A stretch of DNA of 64,000 nucleotides, taken from positions 62,001 to 126,000 of the forward strand of contig CAWALV010000006.1 of assembly GCA_963782965.1 (NCBI GenBank). The letters are read 5' to 3'. The notes under the pieces were generated by a model that had not been told where the DNA came from, searched no databases, and was given only the letters and a program-made list of their open reading frames with translations. Shown here piece after piece: positions 48,906-56,674 of the stretch; positions within the stretch are counted from its first letter, which is position 1, and each line of letters opens with the position of its first letter. The DNA is from CAWALV01 sp963782965 (lineage in GTDB: Bacteria; Actinomycetota; Actinomycetes; Acidothermales; Acidothermaceae). Position numbers and translations under genes: made by a program.

Positions 48906-50723
48906 CTAAGCGCTGCCGAAGTACTTGTGCAACACGTCGACGTACTGGCCGTAACCGCTGCTGCTCGACCACTCCTGTGCCGACTCGACGGACGTGCCTT
49001 CGATCCACTCGTTCCATGTTGTCACCAGCTCGAACTGCGCCTTGGACGCCGTCATCGACGCGACGGCGGCGTCGAACGCGCTGACCGACCGGGTGAGTCG
49101 GGGCGCCGATTCGCCGGTCTTCCAAAAGCCCGGCGAGACTGCGTACGACCACGGCGTCACCGCGGTTCGGTTCGCGGGCGCGTACTCGTGCCAGGCGTCC
49201 GGCTGGCTCGGGCACGTCTTGTAGTTCTGCGTGTAGAAGACCTTCTGGACGACGTACCACGTGTGGCTCGCATTCGCGGCTGCCCATCGGTCGAGCATGG
49301 CGCAGCCGTCGGAGGTGTCGGGCCAAACGAAGATGACCGGCTTGTTGTTGATGTGCAGCCAGTTCGGATCGCTCGCATACTGCGTGTAGAGGTAGTTGAG
49401 ATCCGACTGGATCTGCGCGACCGAGGGGTTGCCGTAGCCTTCCGCCTCGTAGTACGCCGACCATTGGAACGGCGTGTTGTGCGCGGCATTGACAGCGATG
49501 GAGAGCCGCTGGCTGAACACATCTGACTGCGACGTCCAAGAGAAGATCGCGCCGTTGAGCCCGGCGTAGCGCATCTCAGCAACCTGCTTCGTCACTTCGG
49601 CGGGGTCGGCCGTCGAGTACGCGCCGTCGGTCGGGTGGTACCGGCTGCCTGGGCTGACGAAGCCGGTGGGATACCACGGGTAGTAGAAGGTCAACCGCAA
49701 CGATGTCGGCCCGGCAGCACACGTCGTCCAGGACGCGATGGCGGTCGACAACGCGGACGTGCCGCCGAGCAGCGTGATCGAGGTCAGGCTCGCGCCGGCT
49801 TTCGACGTCGTGGCGGGCACGCAAGAAGGGTCGGAGAGGAGGAGTGGCCGGCCCTGCAAACCGGCGACGACGCCGCCCGCCAGCGCGTCGGCGAACTGCG
49901 TGCCGGAGGCGACGTACGCCTGCGTCGCGCCTGGGAAATAGGTGGAGGCGATGCTCGCCGCCGTGGCGTACCGGTCGGCGCCGGACACCCGGCTTACGGA
50001 CGACGAGTAGCTGGCGAGCTGCGTCTGTACCGCGCTCGAGACTGCCGAGGTGCCGCCGAGGATCGTGATGCTCGACGGTTGGAGCTGGGTCAAGGCGGCT
50101 GCGGTTGATGCGGGGAGCTGACCGGGCTGGGTGAGCAAGACAGCGCCGTGCGACTTGATCGCGGCGGCGGTGCCGGCCAGCGCATCCGGGTAGTTCGAGC
50201 CGGTGACGACGAAGACGGGGGAGCCGGCCGGGAGCTGTTCGGCGAGTTGGGCGGCCGTGTCGTACCGGTCGCTGCCGGCGACCCGGCTGACCGTGCTGGC
50301 AGGGTTGTCGGTCTGCAACTGGCTCATTACTGCGTCGCTTACGGCGTTCGCCCCGCCGAGCACGATGATCCGCTGCGGCTGGAGGCGGGTGAGCTCCGCG
50401 GCGACCGAGCCCGGCACGCTGCTCGGCGCCGTGAGCAGGAGCGGGCCGCCGGCGGCTGCCGCCGCTGGTCCGCCCGCAAGGGCGTCGGGATACGCGCTGC
50501 CGGTCGCGACGTAGACGACCGGAACGCCGGGTCCGAAGTAGGAGGCGCTGATCGCCGTTGCGGTGGCGTAGCGGTCGGCGCCGGCGATTCTCGTCGACGT
50601 CGGGACAGCGGCTGATGCCACCGGCGCAGGCACGATTACCGCAGCAGCGAAGAACGCGCAGACCGCGGCGTAGGCGGCGGCAGACGCGGGCCGAGCGCGC
50701 GCCGCGCTGGACGTCGTTCGCAT
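48906..50723 (-). CDS. Cell wall-anchored GH99-like protein with three cell-wall-binding-2 repeats
   Basis: 605 residues from the ATG at 50721-50723, which follows GGAAGAGGG. A signal peptide (AAVCAFFAAAVIVPAPVASAA) is followed by three PF04122-type repeats (each with DRYATA or DRYDTA, YPDALAG or FADALAG, and LGG), spanning about residues 45-330. The C-terminal 270 residues are a GH99/GH71-like domain: TFYYPWYPTGF, NGAIFSWTSQSD, AYYEAEGYGNPS, VFVWPDTSDG-like strand (written here by its IFVWPD core) and TTWNEWIEGTSVE. Enzymes of that fold act on alpha-mannans or related glycans. The combination places a glycan-active domain on the cell wall. Confidence 0.88.
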   Translation of the reverse strand: MRTTSSAARARPASAAAYAAVCAFFAAAVIVPAPVASAAVPTSTRIAGADRYATATAISASYFGPGVPVVYVATGSAYPDALAGGPAAAAAGGPLLLTAPSSVPGSVAAELTRLQPQRIIVLGGANAVSDAVMSQLQTDNPASTVSRVAGSDRYDTAAQLAEQLPAGSPVFVVTGSNYPDALAGTAAAIKSHGAVLLTQPGQLPASTAAALTQLQPSSITILGGTSAVSSAVQTQLASYSSSVSRVSGADRYATAASIASTYFPGATQAYVASGTQFADALAGGVVAGLQGRPLLLSDPSCVPATTSKAGASLTSITLLGGTSALSTAIASWTTCAAGPTSLRLTFYYPWYPTGFVSPGSRYHPTDGAYSTADPAEVTKQVAEMRYAGLNGAIFSWTSQSDVFSQRLSIAVNAAHNTPFQWSAYYEAEGYGNPSVAQIQSDLNYLYTQYASDPNWLHINNKPVIFVWPDTSDGCAMLDRWAAANASHTWYVVQKVFYTQNYKTCPSQPDAWHEYAPANRTAVTPWSYAVSPGFWKTGESAPRLTRSVSAFDAAVASMTASKAQFELVTTWNEWIEGTSVESAQEWSSSSGYGQYVDVLHKYFGSA

Positions 50724-50857
50724 CGGGCCCTCTTCCGGACGAGACTGCGAGCTCCTCACGAGATCGCAAACTGGCGCGAGCCTAGCCGCGGCGGCCGGAC
50801 CAAAGTGGTGTTTTGTAGCCGAATCACCCGAAGCGTTCGCGGCTGCGGGTGATACCA

Positions 50858-50887
50858 GGTGTCACCTGGTGTCACCTGGTGTCACCT
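50858..50887. repeat. Three 10-bp tandem repeats at the end of arsR
   Basis: GGTGTCACCT repeats three times without spacing and overlaps the arsR stop codon (50872-50874). Each unit with a preceding A is nearly palindromic (AGGTG/CACCT). It may aid termination between arsR and the GH99-like gene, or simply be a short tandem expansion. Confidence 0.65.
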
Positions 50888-51237
50888 GTGTTGCCGACGA
50901 GCCGGCCGACGACTGCGAGCGCTTCGCGGTTGGCCCGGTAGTAGACCCAGGTGCCGCGCTTCTCGCGGTCGAGAACGCCCGCGTCGTGCAGCACTTTGAG
51001 GTGATGGCTGATCGTGGGTTGGGAGAGGTCGAACTCGTCGTTGAGGTCGCAGACGCACGCCTCCTCGTCTTCTCGACACAGCACCAACGACAGCAGGCGC
51101 AGCCGCACCGGGTCGGCAATTGCTTTCAAGAGGACGGCGGCCTGCTCGGCCTGCTCGACCGAGAGCGGCTCGTGTGTCATCGGTGCGCAACAGGCCACGG
51201 CCTCGACGGCGGTGACGATCGGCAGGGCGCTGGTCAT
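50872..51237 (-). CDS. arsR: ArsR-family arsenite-responsive repressor
   Basis: 121 residues from the ATG at 51235-51237. Winged-helix repressor with the classical ArsR sensor motif EACVCDLNDEF in helix 3, then SQPTISHHLKVLHDAGVL (recognition helix) and REKRGTWVYYRAN (wing). The N-terminus has a further Cys pair (VACCAP). ArsR releases the operator when As(III) binds the cysteines. The neighbour on the other strand is arsM, which fits. Confidence 0.94.
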   Translation of the reverse strand: MTSALPIVTAVEAVACCAPMTHEPLSVEQAEQAAVLLKAIADPVRLRLLSLVLCREDEEACVCDLNDEFDLSQPTISHHLKVLHDAGVLDREKRGTWVYYRANREALAVVGRLVGNTGDTR

Positions 51238-51353
51238 GGATCCATATTGACATACGTCGATGCCTCGGTAAGACTCGAGACATAGATAATCATCGATGTT
51301 CTGACGTCGGGCTGCCTGGTCCGGCACTCGGCAAAGCAGGAAGCGAGGACGCG
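51238..51353. promoter_or_regulatory. Divergent arsR/arsM promoter with probable ArsR site
   Basis: TTGACA at 51247-51252 and TAAGAC 16 bp later form a possible rightward promoter for arsM. ATTGACATACGTCGATG (51246 onward) and CATCGATGTT (about 51291 onward) contain the ATCGATG/GACATA elements common in ArsR operators. The exact dyad is not certain. Confidence 0.45.
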
Positions 51354-52169
51354 ATGTCCACCACTGACCTCGAAGCACTCCGCGAGCAGGTTCGCGACCA
51401 CTACGCCCGCGCCGCGCTCGCCGCCGAGACCGCCGAGACCGCCGAGACCGCCGAGACCGGGGCGACCGCAACTCGCGCCGCGGGTTGCTGCGGCGCAGAA
51501 AGTGGCTGCGGAACGGCCGCTGCAACCGTCGACCGGACCTTCGGCGCTTGGCTCTATGACCCGGCCGAGGCAGGCGAGGTGCCGGCGGCGGCGCTCGCTG
51601 CAAGCCTCGGTTGCGGCAACCCGACGGCGGTCGCCGAGCTTCGGGCCGGAGAGACCGTGCTCGACCTCGGCTCGGGCGGCGGTATCGACGTCATCTTGTC
51701 GGCTCGGCGGGTCGGTCCGACGGGCAAGGCGTATGGCCTCGACATGACCGACGAGATGCTCGAGTTGGCGCGCCGAAACGTCGCGGCCGCCGGAGTGACC
51801 AACGTCGAGTTGTTACGCGGCCACATCGAGAGCATTCCGTTGCCCGCCGAGAGCATCGACGTCGTCATCTCCAACTGCGTGATCAACCTGTCTGTCGACA
51901 AGTCGGCGGTCTTCAAGGAGATACGTCGCGTGCTGCGCCCCGGCGGCCGGCTCGGCGTCAGCGACGTCGTGGCCGAGGATCGGCTCACGCTCGCGCAGCG
52001 AGCCGAACTCGGGGATTTCGCGGGTTGCGCCTCCGGCGCGCTGTCTCGCTCGGAGTATCTCGATCAGTTGTCTGCGGCCGGCTTCACCGACCCATCGGTG
52101 ACCTTCACGCACGCCGTCGGCGACGGCTTGCACGCGGCGATCATCCGAGCGGTCACGCCGCAGACGTGA
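51354..52169 (+). CDS. arsM: Arsenite S-adenosylmethionine methyltransferase
   Basis: 271 residues. A SAM-binding core (VLDLGSGGGIDVILSA near 105) is preceded by the Cys-rich segment AAGCCGAESGCG and SLGCGNP, and followed by ISNCVINLSV and DFAGCASGAL, which contain the arsenic-binding cysteines seen in ArsM enzymes. ArsM methylates As(III) to volatile or excreted forms. Near the N-terminus four copies of the 9-bp unit GCCGAGACC (51424-51459) encode Ala-Glu-Thr repeats. It is divergent from arsR. No arsenite pump or reductase is visible here. Confidence 0.95.
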   Translation: MSTTDLEALREQVRDHYARAALAAETAETAETAETGATATRAAGCCGAESGCGTAAATVDRTFGAWLYDPAEAGEVPAAALAASLGCGNPTAVAELRAGETVLDLGSGGGIDVILSARRVGPTGKAYGLDMTDEMLELARRNVAAAGVTNVELLRGHIESIPLPAESIDVVISNCVINLSVDKSAVFKEIRRVLRPGGRLGVSDVVAEDRLTLAQRAELGDFAGCASGALSRSEYLDQLSAAGFTDPSVTFTHAVGDGLHAAIIRAVTPQT

Positions 52170-52291
52170 GGTGCGCATCCGCGCCGGCTGTGATCGGCAA
52201 GTATGAGATCAAGGGGAAGCTCAACGATCGGTAGCTGCTCTCGCTAGGTTCGGACGAGTTCCATTCGAAGCGCCGTTCCTGCGAGTTGCCC

Positions 52292-54100
52292 ATGAAGTAT
52301 CGAATCCGTGCTGGCATAACCAGTTCGATAGCCGTAACGGTTCTCGCGATCGGTGGCGTCTGCGCCGCGGCGGTCGTGGGCACGCCGACGATCACCCGCT
52401 ATCAAGGGCCAGACCGCTACGCCACGAGTGCTGCGGTCGTCGATGCGAACTTCAGCCCCGGCGTTCCCGTCGTCTACGTCGCTACCGGTACCAACTTCCC
52501 CGATGCGCTGGCCGGAGGGGCCGCCGCGGCGCGCGACGGTGGTCCGCTGCTGCTCGTCCGGCCGAATGCGATCCCGGCCGCAGTCGGTGCGGAACTCCAG
52601 CGGCTGCAGCCGGCGCGGATCGTCGTCCTCGGTGGTACCGGCGCTGTCGATGTAACCGTCATGACTGCGTTGCAGCCCTACACATCCGGGGCCGTGACAA
52701 GAGTCAGCGGCAGCGACCGGTACGAGACCGCAGCAGCCTTGGCGACCGGGTTCCCGATCGGAAGCCCGGTCTACGTGGTGACCGGGGCCAACTTCCCCGA
52801 CGCGCTGGCGGCGACAGCCGCGGCGGCCGCACGGCATGCGGCGATCCTGCTCACCGATCCGAACAACCTCCCGATCGCCGCCGCGCAGGCGCTCACCCGA
52901 CTCGCACCTTCTGCGATCACGATCGTCGGGGGCACGAGCGCCGTCTCATCGGGCGTCGCTTCGACGCTTTCTCACTACAGCTCGACGGTCACCCGAGTCT
53001 GGGGCACCGACCGCTATGCGACGGCAGCCCAGGTTGCCGCCGTGGCGTTCTCGGCGTCGTCTGGCGCGTTCGTCGCCTCGGGGGTGGGCTTCGCTGATGC
53101 ACTCACCGGCGGCCCCGTCGCAGGAATGCACGACGAGCCGTTGCTGCTCTCGGCGCCGACCTGCCTGCCGAAGTCGGTCGCTGTGGAGGTTTCCGCCCTC
53201 AACCTGAGTTCGGCAACTCTGCTCGGCGGCATCGCAGCGCTCGGCCAAGGTGTCGCGACGCTGACGACCTGTACCGCGGCCGTACCGACAGCAGCGACGC
53301 CGTGCGGTGCCGCGTCGTCGGGCAACCAGTACGCACACGTCGTCTGGATTTGGCTGGAGAACAAGCCGTACAGCTCGGTCATCGGCAGCCCGAGCGCGCC
53401 CTACGAGAACTCGCTCGCCCGCAGTTGCGGTTTGGCGACGAACTACGACGGTGTCGCGCACCCGTCGCTCCCCAACTACCTCGCCGCCACGGGTGGCTCG
53501 ACGTTCGGCGTCGCGGACGACGCGAATCCGGCGGCACATCCGATTGCCGCCGCGTCGATCTTCAGCGAGCTTCAGGCCGCGGGAAAGTCGTGGCGATCGT
53601 ATGAGGAGTCGATGCCGGGCAACTGCGATCTCGGGCCCGCCGCGCCCTACGCCGTCAAACACAATCCCGCCGCTTACTACACCGGTATCCGTAGCACGTG
53701 CGCTGTCGACGATCTGCCGCTCAACGGCCATTTCGACCAGGACATCAACGCGGGCGCGTTGCCGTCGTTCTCGTTCGTGACACCGAATCTTTGCAACGAC
53801 ATGCACGACTGCAGCGTCGCGACCGGCGATCAATGGCTCTCGACCTGGGTGCCGAAGCTGTTGAACGGCCCGAACTACCGCGCCGGCAACACCCTCGTCG
53901 TCCTCACCTGGGACGAAGGGACGACGGCGAGCAACCAGGTACCGACCATCGTCGTCGCGCCGAGCGTGCGACCGGGGACGGTGGTCGGCGCAGCGCTCAA
54001 CCACTACGCCTTGCTACGCGCCACCGAGGACCTGCTCGGGTTGGGCCGACTCGGTGCTGCGTCGACCGCTCCGTCGCTTGCGGTGGCGTTCGGTCTGTGA
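52292..54100 (+). CDS. Cell wall-anchored phosphoesterase with three cell-wall-binding-2 repeats
   Basis: 602 residues from the ATG at 52292; a TTG two codons earlier is possible. After a signal segment (IAVTVLAIGGVCAAAVVG) come three PF04122-type repeats (DRYATSAA, DRYETAAA, DRYATAAQ, each with FPDALA or FADALTG) to about residue 330. The C-terminal domain is a phosphoesterase (acid phosphatase/phospholipase C-like, PF04185 type): HVVWIWLENKPYSSVIG, DGVAHPSLPNYLAATGG, and VLTWDEGTTASNQVPTIVVAP. It shares its anchor type with the GH99-like protein on the other side of arsR/arsM. Confidence 0.9.
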   Translation: MKYRIRAGITSSIAVTVLAIGGVCAAAVVGTPTITRYQGPDRYATSAAVVDANFSPGVPVVYVATGTNFPDALAGGAAAARDGGPLLLVRPNAIPAAVGAELQRLQPARIVVLGGTGAVDVTVMTALQPYTSGAVTRVSGSDRYETAAALATGFPIGSPVYVVTGANFPDALAATAAAAARHAAILLTDPNNLPIAAAQALTRLAPSAITIVGGTSAVSSGVASTLSHYSSTVTRVWGTDRYATAAQVAAVAFSASSGAFVASGVGFADALTGGPVAGMHDEPLLLSAPTCLPKSVAVEVSALNLSSATLLGGIAALGQGVATLTTCTAAVPTAATPCGAASSGNQYAHVVWIWLENKPYSSVIGSPSAPYENSLARSCGLATNYDGVAHPSLPNYLAATGGSTFGVADDANPAAHPIAAASIFSELQAAGKSWRSYEESMPGNCDLGPAAPYAVKHNPAAYYTGIRSTCAVDDLPLNGHFDQDINAGALPSFSFVTPNLCNDMHDCSVATGDQWLSTWVPKLLNGPNYRAGNTLVVLTWDEGTTASNQVPTIVVAPSVRPGTVVGAALNHYALLRATEDLLGLGRLGAASTAPSLAVAFGL

Positions 54101-54101
54101 G

Positions 54102-54617
54102 TCAGGCCTTGGCCTTGTCGAGAGCCGACTGCAACGAGCGGATGTAGCCGTCGCTCGTGTAGGTAGCCCCGGAAATCATGTCGATGTTCGCGTTCTGCGC
54201 TTGCAGCGTTTCCTGAACGAGCATGGGCACGACCTGCTGGTCGATCGCCATGTCGATCTCGTTGCTGTTGGGTAGCTTCAGCGGCGTTACGTTCGTGATC
54301 TTCGAGCCGCTGAGAGTGACCTGCACTTCGACGTCCCCATAGCGGGTTCGGACCGAATTGCCGTTCACCGTCCGGGTCTTCTGCGGTGCCGCCGGGGCAG
54401 ATTTCGACGCCGGCGGGGGGCTTGCCGCAGGCGATGTGGCACCGGACGACGGCGCGCTGGGGCCGGTCGAGCCGTTCGTGACGCCGCCGGCGGTTCCGGG
54501 GTTCACCGCGCCGGCATGCGTGGTCGCGGGCGATCGGCCAAGACCCGACTTCATGCCGAGCAGGAGGACCAGGCCGCCGATGGTGGCAACCAACGTCGCC
54601 AGCATCCGCTTCACCAC
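54102..54617 (-). CDS. Membrane-anchored FMN-binding domain protein
   Basis: 171 residues. The N-terminal segment KRMLATLVATIGGLVLLLGM is a signal anchor, followed by an Ala/Pro/Ser-rich linker. The C-terminal FMN_bind domain (about 85-171) has YGDVEVQVTLSGSKITNV and the flavin-attachment-type motif MISGATYTSDGYI near residue 150. FMN is covalently bound at the Thr in RnfG-type proteins. It may move electrons at the membrane surface. GGAGG lies before two alternative GTG codons. The gene is convergent with the phosphoesterase. Confidence 0.88.
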   Translation of the reverse strand: MVKRMLATLVATIGGLVLLLGMKSGLGRSPATTHAGAVNPGTAGGVTNGSTGPSAPSSGATSPAASPPPASKSAPAAPQKTRTVNGNSVRTRYGDVEVQVTLSGSKITNVTPLKLPNSNEIDMAIDQQVVPMLVQETLQAQNANIDMISGATYTSDGYIRSLQSALDKAKA

Positions 54618-54761
54618 ACACCTCCGCCCAGCGCCTGCCGAGTAGCGCCGGGCGCCTGACGCGCTCGGCCACTTTGAAGGCTAGAGCCGCAACCTTGCAG
54701 GGGGCTGAAGTCGGAGAGTCCGCCGCCGCTTGGCCGCGTGATCGAGCGTGGCTCGGTGGCG

Positions 54762-55257
54762 TTAGTTCGAGTGGACGCGCTGCGCCGACTTCACCGCGTT
54801 GAGGAAGGCGAACGGGCGCCGGCTCCGGGCGGGCCCGACTTCTGGCGAGTTGGGCGGCGGAGCGTCGAACGGTTCGACCCAGTTGTCGAACCGGATCGGG
54901 CCGAGTGCGCATCGCCAGCCCGTGCTGCACCATCCGAAGAGCGTTGGCAAGGTGCATCCGGCGCGGTATGACGATCGCCGCAGCGAGCAGGGCTATCCCG
55001 GCGAGGACCCCGGTTCGCTGCCCGACCGCCAGGCTGATCACGACGGCTGAACCGCCCAGAAGTGCAGTCAGGGTGACGAGCGCGCGGCGTCGGTCCTCGA
55101 CGTCGCGCGGGTCACGCCACCTTCTCCTCCTGAGCACGAAAGCGATGTACCCCGGGCGTGGCCTTCGACACTTTCCGCAAGCCTTGGCAGGCCTGGGCCG
55201 ACGACGGACGGCGGTATGTCCGCAGCTGAGGCGGCTGGTGGCGAGCTCGGGGGTCAT
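54762..55257 (-). pseudogene. Frameshifted two-helix membrane protein
   Basis: On the minus strand a frame from the ATG at 55255-55257 encodes a zinc-ribbon-like start (SCGHTAV, ACGKCRRPRPG) and two membrane helices (LVTLTALLGGSAVVISL and GVLAGIALLAAAIVIP), then MHLANALRMVQHGLAMR. At about 54905-54910 coding character switches to the next frame, which reads LGPIRFDNWVEPFDAPPPN and stops at 54762. One extra base explains the change. The unbroken frame would otherwise run on to 54004 inside the FMN-binding gene, which is not credible. Function unknown. Confidence 0.55.
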
Positions 55258-55270
55258 TCTCGCCCAGCCC

Positions 55271-55299
55271 TTGACGCCCGCCGGATGCCCGCTTACCGT
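55271..55299 (+). promoter_or_regulatory. Promoter of the first GH10 xylanase
   Basis: TTGACG (55271-55276) and TACCGT (55294-55299) are separated by exactly 17 bp. The same layout, TTGACG-17-TACGGT, precedes the second xylanase on the other strand, which supports it. The operator palindrome starts 18 bp downstream. Confidence 0.6.
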
Positions 55300-55317
55300 T
55301 CCGTCATTCCCGACATA

Positions 55318-55335
55318 TACCGATAAGTATCGGTA
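55318..55335. promoter_or_regulatory. Palindromic operator upstream of GH10 xylanase 1
   Basis: TACCGATA-AG-TATCGGTA is a perfect 18-bp palindrome, 67 bp upstream of the GTG and just after the predicted transcription start, a typical repressor site. A close match (TACCGAAA-AC-TTTCGGCA) lies in the same position before the second xylanase. Confidence 0.7.
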
Positions 55336-55401
55336 GCCGAGCGCGCCACCGGCGCGGGTGGTGGCGGTCGGTCGGGGCGGTCTCCAAGGAGGGGAACCAA
55401 G

Positions 55402-56598
55402 GTGAAGATTCATCGTCTGACCACGGTTGGTGCGCTTGCCGCTGCAACCGTTCTCGCCGCTGGCACGGCCGCGGGCGCCGTGCCGTTCAGCGGCCACGCG
55501 GAGCACTCCAGCGAGGCGCGGGTCACCGCGCAGCCGGATTCGTTGCGTGCGCTGGGCGCCAAGATCGGCCTACGTATCGGAACAGCCGTGATTCCTTTCG
55601 ACCTCGACCATCCCGACTACGCGAAGATCGTGGCTGACCAGTTTTCGGTCGTGACGCCGGGCAACGAGATGAAGTGGCAGGTCGTCGAGCCGACCCAGGG
55701 CACCTACGACTGGTCGGGCGGTGACCGGCTCGTCGCGTTCGCCCAGGCGCATGGCCAGCTCGTGCGCGGCCACACGCTGGTTTGGCACAACCAGCTCCCC
55801 GACTGGCTGACCAGCGGCGTCGCCAACGGGACGATCAGCAACGACCAGCTGCGGGCGCTGCTGCACAAGCACATCACCGACGAGGTAACGCATTTCAAGG
55901 GCAAGATCTGGCAATGGGACGTTGCCAACGAGTTCTTCGCCAACTCGTGGGACCCCAACCCGTTGCCCGATGGCATCAACGGCGACGACTTCTGGGTGCA
56001 ACACCTGGGCGAGGGCATCCTGGCCGATGCCTTCCGATGGGCGCATGAGGCCGACCCGCACGCGCTTCTCTTCTACAACGACTACAACATCGCGGGTGAA
56101 GACGGCACCAACGCGAAGTCGGACGCCGTCTTCAACTGGGTCAAGAAGATGCGGGCCGAAGGTGTGCCGATCGACGGCGTCGGTGAGCAGGGCCACCTCG
56201 ACACCCAGTACGGCTTCAGTGGCAGCCTCTTCCAGCAGGATCTTCAGCGCTTCGCCAGCATCGGGCTGAAGGTTGCGGTCACTGAGGCCGACGTCCGTAC
56301 GTTCGTGAACAACGCGACCGACCAGACGCCGACCGACAACCTGGCCCCGTACGCGCAGGCCTACGAGTACTCGCAGATGTTGAAGGCATGCCTGGCCGTC
56401 CGTCAGTGCATTTCCTTCACGGTGTGGGGATTCGGCGACGCCGACTCGTGGGTGCCGAGCGTCTTTGCGGGTGAGGGCTACGCCGGCACCTTCGACGTCA
56501 ACCTCAAGCCGAAGCTGTCGTTCTTCGACCTTCAGCAGGACCTTCGTCTCGCCGCGTACGGTGCACCGCACCGCAGCGGTTGGGGCTCGCACGTGTAG
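55402..56598 (+). CDS. Secreted GH10 endo-beta-1,4-xylanase
   Basis: 398 residues from the GTG at 55402, preceded by AAGGAGGGG. Signal peptide KIHRLTTVGALAAATVLAAG, cut near AGAV. The GH10 domain fills the rest: VTPGNEMKWQ, RGHTLVWHNQLP, acid/base Glu in WDVANEFF (near 175), NDYNIAGEDGTNAK, HLDTQYGF and the nucleophile Glu in VAVTEADV (near 295), then ISFTVWGFGD and the C-terminal FFDLQQDLRLAAYG. It has no carbohydrate-binding module. It degrades xylan in concert with the second GH10 and probably the GH3 enzyme. Confidence 0.96.
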   Translation: MKIHRLTTVGALAAATVLAAGTAAGAVPFSGHAEHSSEARVTAQPDSLRALGAKIGLRIGTAVIPFDLDHPDYAKIVADQFSVVTPGNEMKWQVVEPTQGTYDWSGGDRLVAFAQAHGQLVRGHTLVWHNQLPDWLTSGVANGTISNDQLRALLHKHITDEVTHFKGKIWQWDVANEFFANSWDPNPLPDGINGDDFWVQHLGEGILADAFRWAHEADPHALLFYNDYNIAGEDGTNAKSDAVFNWVKKMRAEGVPIDGVGEQGHLDTQYGFSGSLFQQDLQRFASIGLKVAVTEADVRTFVNNATDQTPTDNLAPYAQAYEYSQMLKACLAVRQCISFTVWGFGDADSWVPSVFAGEGYAGTFDVNLKPKLSFFDLQQDLRLAAYGAPHRSGWGSHV

Positions 56599-56622
56599 GG
56601 CAACGCTCGAGAAACAAGAACG

Positions 56623-56651
56623 GGGGCCCCGCGGACATTCCGCGGGGCCCC
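56623..56651. terminator. Bidirectional terminator between the two xylanases
   Basis: GGGGCCCCGCGG (56623-56634) and CCGCGGGGCCCC (56640-56651) form a perfect 12-bp stem with loop ACATT, followed by a T-rich stretch on the plus strand. It lies between the convergent GH10 genes and can serve both. Confidence 0.85.
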
Positions 56652-56674
56652 AGCTCTTTCTACCGGGAGTTGGT

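Noticed and set aside
50148..50615. Plus-strand frame opposite the GH99-like gene
   Set aside because: The minus strand holds the cell-wall-binding repeats; the plus frame is antisense shadow.
54004..54761. Continuation of the minus-strand 500-codon frame across the FMN-binding gene
   Set aside because: The FMN-binding gene is clearly coding in another frame of the same strand, so the continuation cannot be real.
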